This document shows positions 57,488 to 64,000 of a stretch of DNA of 64,000 nucleotides, piece after piece. How positions within the stretch are numbered: the stretch's first letter is position 1; each line of letters starts with the position of its first letter. Source of the DNA: an uncultured Psychroflexus sp. (GTDB lineage Bacteria; Bacteroidota; Bacteroidia; Flavobacteriales; Flavobacteriaceae); the NCBI GenBank assembly GCA_913056525.1, contig CAJXLO010000001.1, positions 1 to 64,000 on the forward strand, written 5' to 3'. The position numbers and the translations under genes were made by a program. The notes beneath the pieces were generated by a model, which saw only the letters and a list, made by a program, of their open reading frames with translations, was not told the origin of the DNA and made no database searches.

Positions 57488-59431
57488 ATGAGAAAGCAGC
57501 AACGTGTTATTATAGAGCAAGTTCAGCCGCAGTTAGATTGCGGTAGATTTTTTATTAAAAGATGTGTGGATGATTGGGTGGATATAAGGGCGCATATCTT
57601 TGCTGATGGACATGACCTGCTTCGCGCTGTCGTCCATGTAAAACACGAATCCGATGATTCAGATATACAGGAAGTTCCTTTGGAGCATACTGTAAACGAT
57701 GAATATGAAGCACATTTCAAGGTACATCAACAAGGATCCTACACGTATCAAATAGAAGCCTGGATCGATCATCCTCTGAACTGGCAATCCGGAATCACTA
57801 AGAAGATCGATAATAATGTCTATGTGAAAAGTGAACTTTTAGAAGGGATCGATCATCTTGAGCCCATCTTCCACAAAAGTATTTCCGAGGAAGAAAGGTC
57901 TATCCTGGACAAAGCGAAAACGGCGTTTGCAGATAAAAATCGATACGAGGAAGCTTGTGATCTGGCAAAACAAGATCAGTTAAGATCGATATTGCTAAAA
58001 TATCCTACACGAGCCAATGCTTCTTATTCAAAAGAACTACAGGTTTATGTTGATAGAAAGAAGGCGCAGTTCAGCACCTGGTATGAGTTCTTTCCACGAT
58101 CAGCAGCTGAAGAACCCGGCAAACACGGAACTTTTCAGGACTGTAAACGATTGATACCCCGTATCGCAGAAATGGGCTTTGATGTGGTTTATTTTCCGCC
58201 GATCCATCCTATAGGTGAGAAGAACAGAAAAGGAAAGAACAATACGACCGAAGCTGAACCAACAGATAGCGGAGTTCCATGGGCGATCGGTTCAAAGCAC
58301 GGCGGACACAAAGCCGTACATCCGGAACTGGGAAGCGAGCAAGACCTGATGGAACTGGTCGAGGTCATCAGAGAGAACGGTATGGAGCTTGCACTGGACC
58401 TGGCTTTTCAGGCTGCACCGGACCATCCTTACCTTAGTGAGCGTCCGGAGTGGTTCAGGTTTAGACCTGATGGAAGTATGCAGTATGCAGAAAATCCCCC
58501 AAAAAAGTATCAGGACATCGTCAATTTCAACTTTGAATGTGATGCGGTAGATGAACTTTGGGAAGAACTTGTCAGCATTGGGATGTTCTGGGCAGATAAA
58601 GGAATCCGCATCTTTCGCGTAGATAATCCACATACCAAACCCTATCAATTCTGGGGACATTTCATTGAACGGATCAAGAACAAGTATCCGGATACACTTT
58701 TCTTATCAGAAGCATTTTCGCGACCTAAAGTGATGAAAGAATTGGCCAAACAAGGATTTTCACAATCCTATACCTATTTTACCTGGCGACCCAACAAGCA
58801 AGACCTTATTGATTATGTCAATGAATTGACCAAAACGGAAATGGTGGAATTCTTCCGCCCGAATTTTTGGCCGAACACACCGGATATTAACCCCTATCAA
58901 TTACAGGGAGCGAATGAGGCACAGTTCATTATACGTTATGTCCTGGCAGCCACATTATCATCTAACACCGGTATTTACGGGCCGGTCTATGAGCAAATGA
59001 TAAGCGATGCTGTTCCTGGTAAGGAAGAATACCTAGACTCCGAGAAATACGAGATCAAACATTGGGATTGGAACAAAAAGAACAAATTATCGCATCTGAT
59101 ACAGAAGATCAATCATCAGCGAAAATTAGAACCAGCCTTACAGCAAACAAAGAACATCGAATTCTGTCCGATAGAAAACGAACAGATGATCGCCTATATC
59201 AAGTGGGATGATGATCTGACAAATGAACTCTTGGTGGTCGTAAACCTGGACCCGAACTATGCTCAGCAGGCAAATTTGCACATTCCTTTTGAACGGATAA
59301 GCTTACAGCCGGAAAATGCTTTTCAGGTGCAGGACCTCATCACGCAAAACACTTACAACTGGCAGGGCGACTGGAATTTTGTAGAATTACATCCCGGTAT
59401 GCCTTTCCATTTGTTTAAAATCATACATTGA
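57488..59431 (+). CDS. glgE: alpha-1,4-glucan:maltose-1-phosphate maltosyltransferase
   Basis: WYEFFPRSAAEEPGKHGTFQDCKRLIPRIAEMGFDVVYFPPIHPIGEKNRKGKNN...GIRIFRVDNPHTKPYQFW...DTLFLSEAFSRPKVMKELAKQGFSQSYTYFTWRPNKQDLIDYV. Confidence 0.94.
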   Translation: MRKQQRVIIEQVQPQLDCGRFFIKRCVDDWVDIRAHIFADGHDLLRAVVHVKHESDDSDIQEVPLEHTVNDEYEAHFKVHQQGSYTYQIEAWIDHPLNWQSGITKKIDNNVYVKSELLEGIDHLEPIFHKSISEEERSILDKAKTAFADKNRYEEACDLAKQDQLRSILLKYPTRANASYSKELQVYVDRKKAQFSTWYEFFPRSAAEEPGKHGTFQDCKRLIPRIAEMGFDVVYFPPIHPIGEKNRKGKNNTTEAEPTDSGVPWAIGSKHGGHKAVHPELGSEQDLMELVEVIRENGMELALDLAFQAAPDHPYLSERPEWFRFRPDGSMQYAENPPKKYQDIVNFNFECDAVDELWEELVSIGMFWADKGIRIFRVDNPHTKPYQFWGHFIERIKNKYPDTLFLSEAFSRPKVMKELAKQGFSQSYTYFTWRPNKQDLIDYVNELTKTEMVEFFRPNFWPNTPDINPYQLQGANEAQFIIRYVLAATLSSNTGIYGPVYEQMISDAVPGKEEYLDSEKYEIKHWDWNKKNKLSHLIQKINHQRKLEPALQQTKNIEFCPIENEQMIAYIKWDDDLTNELLVVVNLDPNYAQQANLHIPFERISLQPENAFQVQDLITQNTYNWQGDWNFVELHPGMPFHLFKIIH

Positions 59432-59433
59432 TC

Positions 59434-61086
59434 ATGGGAGAAAAGCATCATAAAACGGATAACGGCGAAGCGTCCTTTTCTTATGATTCAGAGTGGAAGG
59501 ACCTTTTGGAACACGAAGACTTTAAACGGGAGCTCAGGGAAGATATCCTGGAAAGCTATATCATCAAACAACGCTGGTATGGCGCGAAGTCAAGCACGCT
59601 CAAATACATTGAGATCATAGATAATTTTGTGATCGATAATGATGAGAACGATCGCTTCTTCGGTATCGTTATAGAAGTGAACTTCAAAGAAGCTTTCGTA
59701 CAAAACTATTTTATTCCGATAGGTTTAGTGGATGACACATCTTATGTGGACAATAATTATATAGCTAAGCTTGAACTCAACGACCTGAGTGGTTATCTTG
59801 TAGATGCGATCTTGTTAGAATCCTTCAGGAAACTGGTCTTCCAGAAGATCATTGAAGGAAGAAAGGATAAATATCCTAATATTGAATATAGAAAAGGAAG
59901 AAAATGTGAACCAGTAGAATACAAATCCTCCAATTTCCTGGGAGCTGAGCAAAGCAATACATCGATCATCTATAATGATGCCTACATCCTCAAGTTCTTC
60001 AGACGTGTTTATATCGATCAAAATCCGGATTATGAGATCAGTAAATATCTGACGAACAAAGGTCATTTTAACAATACGCCCGGATACTCGGGAAGTATAA
60101 CACTTAGGTTCAGTGATAAAAACGTAATCACGCTGGCATTGATGCAAGAATTAGTTCCCAATGAAGGTGATGCCTGGGATTATTTCCTGAAGAACATCAA
60201 AGAAGCATTTTTCAAGATAAAAGAAAGAGAAACGGAAACGGACTGGCATCAACTCAAAAAGCTCGACCCGTTTGATAAGGTTCGCGTAGGTGAGATCGAC
60301 CACACAGTATTAGACCTTTGTGGAAGAGACTTTTTCGAAGATGTTGAGAAATTAGCCTTCAGAACCGCGCAAATGCACGTGTCGCTGGGTCTGGAGCGGA
60401 TAAGTACAGCCTTTACGCCAGCTCCCTATTCTTACGATTATACGGTCTGGTTAAAGAACCGCGTGATGTATATGCTCGATAACCGTATCAATCTGCTGGA
60501 GAACAGTTTGCACAAACTGGAAGGAATGCGGCTTGATATGGCACAAGAGATATTAGCGAACAAAAAGCTCATCAAAAAAAGATTCCTGGACTTTGACGAA
60601 GCTAAATTAAAGAGCGAACGCATCAGGATACACGGTGATTATCATCTGGGACAAGTCCTGGTCCAGGATAGGGATTTCTATATCATTGATTTTGAGGGAG
60701 AGCCGGAAAGTACCATTCGCGATAGGAAAGTGAAGCAACCCCCGATAAAAGATGTAGCCGGTATGTTCCGCTCCTTTAACTATGCGGTCTATTCGATCGT
60801 CTTCACTTATCAAAGTCAATTACATCAACCTTTGGAAACGCTTTCCCATATAGCAGATGTCATCTATTCTAATATGGTATCGGTATTCCTGAACACCTAC
60901 ATCAATGAAGTGCAGATCAATAATTTGAACATCGGCTATGATAAAGAGATAGAATTCTTATTACAGTATTGTTTATTGGAAAAAGCAGTGTATGAGCTAG
61001 GTTATGAGCTCAATGCACGTCCGCGATGGACGATCATCCCACTAAAAGGAATTTCAAATATTTTAAACGACCACACTTATGAGTAA
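59434..61086 (+). CDS. maltokinase (Mak/Pep2-like)
   Basis: QRWYGAKSSTLKYIEI near N-terminus; RIRIHGDYHLGQVLVQDRDFYIIDFEGEPESTIRDRKVKQPPIKDVAGMFRSFNYA kinase motifs; coupled to glgE. Confidence 0.9.
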   Translation: MGEKHHKTDNGEASFSYDSEWKDLLEHEDFKRELREDILESYIIKQRWYGAKSSTLKYIEIIDNFVIDNDENDRFFGIVIEVNFKEAFVQNYFIPIGLVDDTSYVDNNYIAKLELNDLSGYLVDAILLESFRKLVFQKIIEGRKDKYPNIEYRKGRKCEPVEYKSSNFLGAEQSNTSIIYNDAYILKFFRRVYIDQNPDYEISKYLTNKGHFNNTPGYSGSITLRFSDKNVITLALMQELVPNEGDAWDYFLKNIKEAFFKIKERETETDWHQLKKLDPFDKVRVGEIDHTVLDLCGRDFFEDVEKLAFRTAQMHVSLGLERISTAFTPAPYSYDYTVWLKNRVMYMLDNRINLLENSLHKLEGMRLDMAQEILANKKLIKKRFLDFDEAKLKSERIRIHGDYHLGQVLVQDRDFYIIDFEGEPESTIRDRKVKQPPIKDVAGMFRSFNYAVYSIVFTYQSQLHQPLETLSHIADVIYSNMVSVFLNTYINEVQINNLNIGYDKEIEFLLQYCLLEKAVYELGYELNARPRWTIIPLKGISNILNDHTYE

Positions 61087-62986
61087 TGTAATAACATACA
61101 GCAAGTTCACCGATTTTGATATCGATCTTTTCAAATCCGGAAAACATTTCAGGCTTTACGATAAGCTAGGTTCCTTTCCTATGGAGCTGAATGAGGAAAA
61201 AGGCACTTATTTTGCCGTTTGGGCTCCATCGGCTAAGAATGTCTCGGTAATCGGTGATTTCAATTATTGGATAGAAGGCGAACATCCGCTTAACGTAAGA
61301 TGGGACGGTAGTGGTATCTGGGAAGGCTTTATCAAAGGCGTACATCAGGGCGATATCTATAAATATAAGATACAATCGCATCATAATGATATCAAGACCG
61401 AAAAATCCGACCCTTATGCGAAAAGGTTCGAGCATCCGCCTAAGAACGCATCCGTCGTTTGGGAGCTCAACAGCAACTGGAATGATGAACAATGGATGAA
61501 GGACAGAAAAAAACACAATGCTTTGGACCGGCCATTTTCTGTGTATGAAGTTCATTTAACTTCCTGGAAAAGAATGGTAGAAGAAGACAGAAGTCTGAGC
61601 TATCTGGAACTGGCGGATGAACTCGTGAATTATGTTAAAAAGATGAACTTCACGCACGTTGAGCTCATGCCTGTGATGGAATATCCTTTTGATCCCAGTT
61701 GGGGCTATCAGGTGACCGGCTACTTCGCTCCTACTTCACGTCTGGGTTATCCAGAGGAATTCATGCAGCTCGTAGATGCCTTGCATCAGGCGAACATCGG
61801 GGTTATCCTGGATTGGGTTCCTTCACACTTCCCAGAAGATGCGCACGGTCTGGGGAATTTTGACGGAACGCACGTCTATGAACATCCGGATCGGAAAAAA
61901 GGGTATCATCCGGACTGGAAATCATTGATATTCAATTATGGGAGGAACGAGGTGCGCTCGTTTCTGATATCCAATGCGCTTTTCTGGTTGGACCAATATC
62001 ACGCCGACGGTATTCGCGTTGATGCGGTTGCTTCTATGTTGTTCCTGGACTATTCCCGGGAAGATGGTGAGTGGGAACCTAATAAATATGGCGGTAGAGA
62101 AAACCTGGAAGCCATAAGCTTCATGAAAGAGCTCAATGAGGCTGTTTACGAGAACTTCCCCGATGTACAGACCATCGCTGAAGAGTCCACAAGCTATCCA
62201 ATGGTATCTAAACCAACGTATATCGGCGGATTGGGCTTTGGCATGAAATGGATGATGGGATGGATGAACGATACTTTGACCTACTTTGCCAAAGATCCGG
62301 CATACAGGAAATATCACCAGGACGATATCACCTTTAGTCTGAACTATGCGTTTAGCGAGAACTTTATGTTGCCGCTATCCCATGATGAGGTCGTTCACGG
62401 AAAAGGTTCCATGTTTGAGAAAATGCCTGGCGATGAATGGCAAAAAATGGCCAATCTACGCGTACTCTATGGCTATATGCTGACCCATCCGGGAACGAGC
62501 CTTCTATTCCAGGGTAATGAATTCGGGCAAAGGAATGAGTGGAACTTCCAGCAAAGCCTGGATTGGCATCAACTGGACAATGAACTGCATAAACAATTAA
62601 GCAATTTTGTTTCTGACCTTAATCTACTTTATAAGGAACAGCCTGCATTATTTGAAAAACAATTCGACCAGGATGGCTTTGAGTGGATCGATTTTAGCGA
62701 TGATCAAAATTCTGTCATGATCTATGTGAGGAAAGGAGTACACGCGTCTGAAAAATTATTGATCGCGCTTAATTTAACACCGGTACCCCGCGAGAACTAT
62801 CACATTGGGCTTCCTGAATGTAGCTCGCTAGAATTGATCATGAACTCGGATAATAAGAAATACGGCGGATCCGGTAACTATCCTAATAAAAAGACGCGTA
62901 TCAAAAACGAAAAAAAGCACGGAAGAAGTTCATCAACCGTATTAGACCTACCGCCTCTAGCAGCAATGATATTTTCGGTTAAATAA
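61079..62986 (+). CDS. glgB: 1,4-alpha-glucan branching enzyme
   Basis: YFAVWAPSAKNVSVIGDFNYW...VELMPVMEYPFDPSWGYQVTGYFAPTSRLG...GIRVDAVASMLFLDYSREDGEWEPNKYGGRENLEAISFMKELN...TIAEESTSYPMV...LPLSHDEVVHGKGSM. Confidence 0.97.
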   Translation: MSNVITYSKFTDFDIDLFKSGKHFRLYDKLGSFPMELNEEKGTYFAVWAPSAKNVSVIGDFNYWIEGEHPLNVRWDGSGIWEGFIKGVHQGDIYKYKIQSHHNDIKTEKSDPYAKRFEHPPKNASVVWELNSNWNDEQWMKDRKKHNALDRPFSVYEVHLTSWKRMVEEDRSLSYLELADELVNYVKKMNFTHVELMPVMEYPFDPSWGYQVTGYFAPTSRLGYPEEFMQLVDALHQANIGVILDWVPSHFPEDAHGLGNFDGTHVYEHPDRKKGYHPDWKSLIFNYGRNEVRSFLISNALFWLDQYHADGIRVDAVASMLFLDYSREDGEWEPNKYGGRENLEAISFMKELNEAVYENFPDVQTIAEESTSYPMVSKPTYIGGLGFGMKWMMGWMNDTLTYFAKDPAYRKYHQDDITFSLNYAFSENFMLPLSHDEVVHGKGSMFEKMPGDEWQKMANLRVLYGYMLTHPGTSLLFQGNEFGQRNEWNFQQSLDWHQLDNELHKQLSNFVSDLNLLYKEQPALFEKQFDQDGFEWIDFSDDQNSVMIYVRKGVHASEKLLIALNLTPVPRENYHIGLPECSSLELIMNSDNKKYGGSGNYPNKKTRIKNEKKHGRSSSTVLDLPPLAAMIFSVK

Positions 62987-63053
62987 TGTGTAGTTTTATT
63001 GATTAAAACTACTTAATTTGCGCCCGAACTAAAATTCACATAGTGTACATTCT

Positions 63054-64000
63054 ATGATAACAAATACAGAGCTCAAGGAACAGGGTAATCAATTCCCCGA
63101 TCATATCAAATCCTATGATCGCGAAGTAGATCGACTTTATTTTACCACCGAGAACAATATAATATTAGAACTAACCATACTACGGGACAGCATGCTTCGC
63201 TTTAGATATGGTACACGAGGCAAATTCGATGATGATTTTTCCTATGCGGTATCAGAGGAACGGAACTCAGGTTATAACACATTAGAAGTTATTGATGACG
63301 CTGATTTCTACATCGTTACGACTGATAGGCTCGTTTGTAAGATCGAGAAGGCCAGCCTTCAGACCAAGATATACAACAAAGAAGGCGAGCTGATCAACGA
63401 GGATGAGCTGGGCTTTCATTATGAAGAAAGCTATCAATTTGGTGGTAACATCGTCAAGATGAGCAAAAAAACGCAGATCAAAGAAGCCTTCTATGGATTA
63501 GGCGATAAACCGATGCATGCCAATTTGAGAGGAAAACGCGTGGAAAATTGGGTCACCGACCAGTATGCATTCGGCAAGGACCAAGATCCCATCTACAAGT
63601 CGATTCCTTTTTATATAGGATTGCATCACAACAATGCTTACGGAATTTTCTTTGATAATACCTTCCGTTCTTACTTTGACTTTTGTCACGAAAGGCATAA
63701 TGTGACCAGTTTCTGGGCGCAGGGTGGTGAAATGAACTATTATTTCTTTTATGGACCGGAAATGAAAGAGGTTGTCTCCATGTACAGTGATCTTACTGGA
63801 AAGTCTGAGCTCCCACCGATGTGGGCTTTAGGTTATCATCAATGTAAATGGAGCTACTATCCTGAATCTGAGTTTAGAGGCATCGCCAAGAAGTTCAGAG
63901 AATTAGAAATACCCTGTGATGCGATCTATCTGGACATAGATTACATGGAAGGTTTTAGATGCTTTACGTGGAATAAGGAATATTTCCCAGCCCCTAAGAA
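63054..64000 (+). CDS. glycoside hydrolase family 31 alpha-glucosidase, N-terminal part (runs off window)
   Basis: FYGLGDKPMHANLRGKRVENWVTDQYAFGKDQDPIYKSIPFYIGLHHNNAYGIFFDNTFRSYFDF...YSDLTGKSELPPMWALGYHQCKWSYYPESEFRGIAKKFRELEIPCDAIYLDIDYMEGFRCFTWN. Confidence 0.9.
   Translation, partial: MITNTELKEQGNQFPDHIKSYDREVDRLYFTTENNIILELTILRDSMLRFRYGTRGKFDDDFSYAVSEERNSGYNTLEVIDDADFYIVTTDRLVCKIEKASLQTKIYNKEGELINEDELGFHYEESYQFGGNIVKMSKKTQIKEAFYGLGDKPMHANLRGKRVENWVTDQYAFGKDQDPIYKSIPFYIGLHHNNAYGIFFDNTFRSYFDFCHERHNVTSFWAQGGEMNYYFFYGPEMKEVVSMYSDLTGKSELPPMWALGYHQCKWSYYPESEFRGIAKKFRELEIPCDAIYLDIDYMEGFRCFTWNKEYFPAPK

Noticed and set aside
1-64000. CRISPR arrays, tRNA/rRNA genes, prophage or defence islands
   Set aside because: No regularly spaced direct repeats, cloverleaf-type sequences or phage structural genes were recognised by eye; a tRNAscan-SE/CRISPRCasFinder/PADLOC run would be needed to exclude them formally.

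Overview
This looks like a 64-kb chromosomal window from a member of the Bacteroidota, class Flavobacteriia. The evidence is the TAnnTTTG-type -7 promoter boxes, a T9SS type A sorting domain, a GldA-like ATPase, two-subunit methylmalonyl-CoA mutase and the Bacteroidota-type DnaX and LepB. Most of the window is compact housekeeping DNA: ftsK-lolA-lptF/G-ribB-rluA; queA-aroA-mazG; a tandem DUF3857 pair; rsgA-dtd; pncB-pncA; sdhAB; dnaX-miaE; udk-divIC-mutAB-SDR; parAB-dapB-lepB-wbqC; mutL with two rhomboids; pheT; and a GlgE/maltokinase/GlgB/GH31 alpha-glucan cluster running off the right edge. The only clearly accessory zone is the first ~2.6 kb, which holds a truncated HEPN gene, a possible toxin/immunity remnant and a truncated IS1182-type transposase. 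I found no convincing new multigene system. The observations most worth a second look are: (i) three genes (dnaX and two HEPN/MNT-type genes) with a TAnnTTTG box exactly 4 nt before the ATG, predicting leaderless mRNAs; (ii) an MNT antitoxin gene with a perfect inverted repeat over its promoter and a 3'-truncated HEPN partner; (iii) RibB with a GTP cyclohydrolase II-like domain lacking the zinc cysteines; (iv) a DUF3857 tandem pair in which one copy appears to lack the catalytic Cys; (v) a GlgE-Mak-GlgB-GH31 cluster; (vi) sdhAB without an adjacent membrane anchor gene. No tRNA, rRNA, CRISPR array or prophage was recognised. All calls come from reading the sequence and ORF translations; no database search was run.
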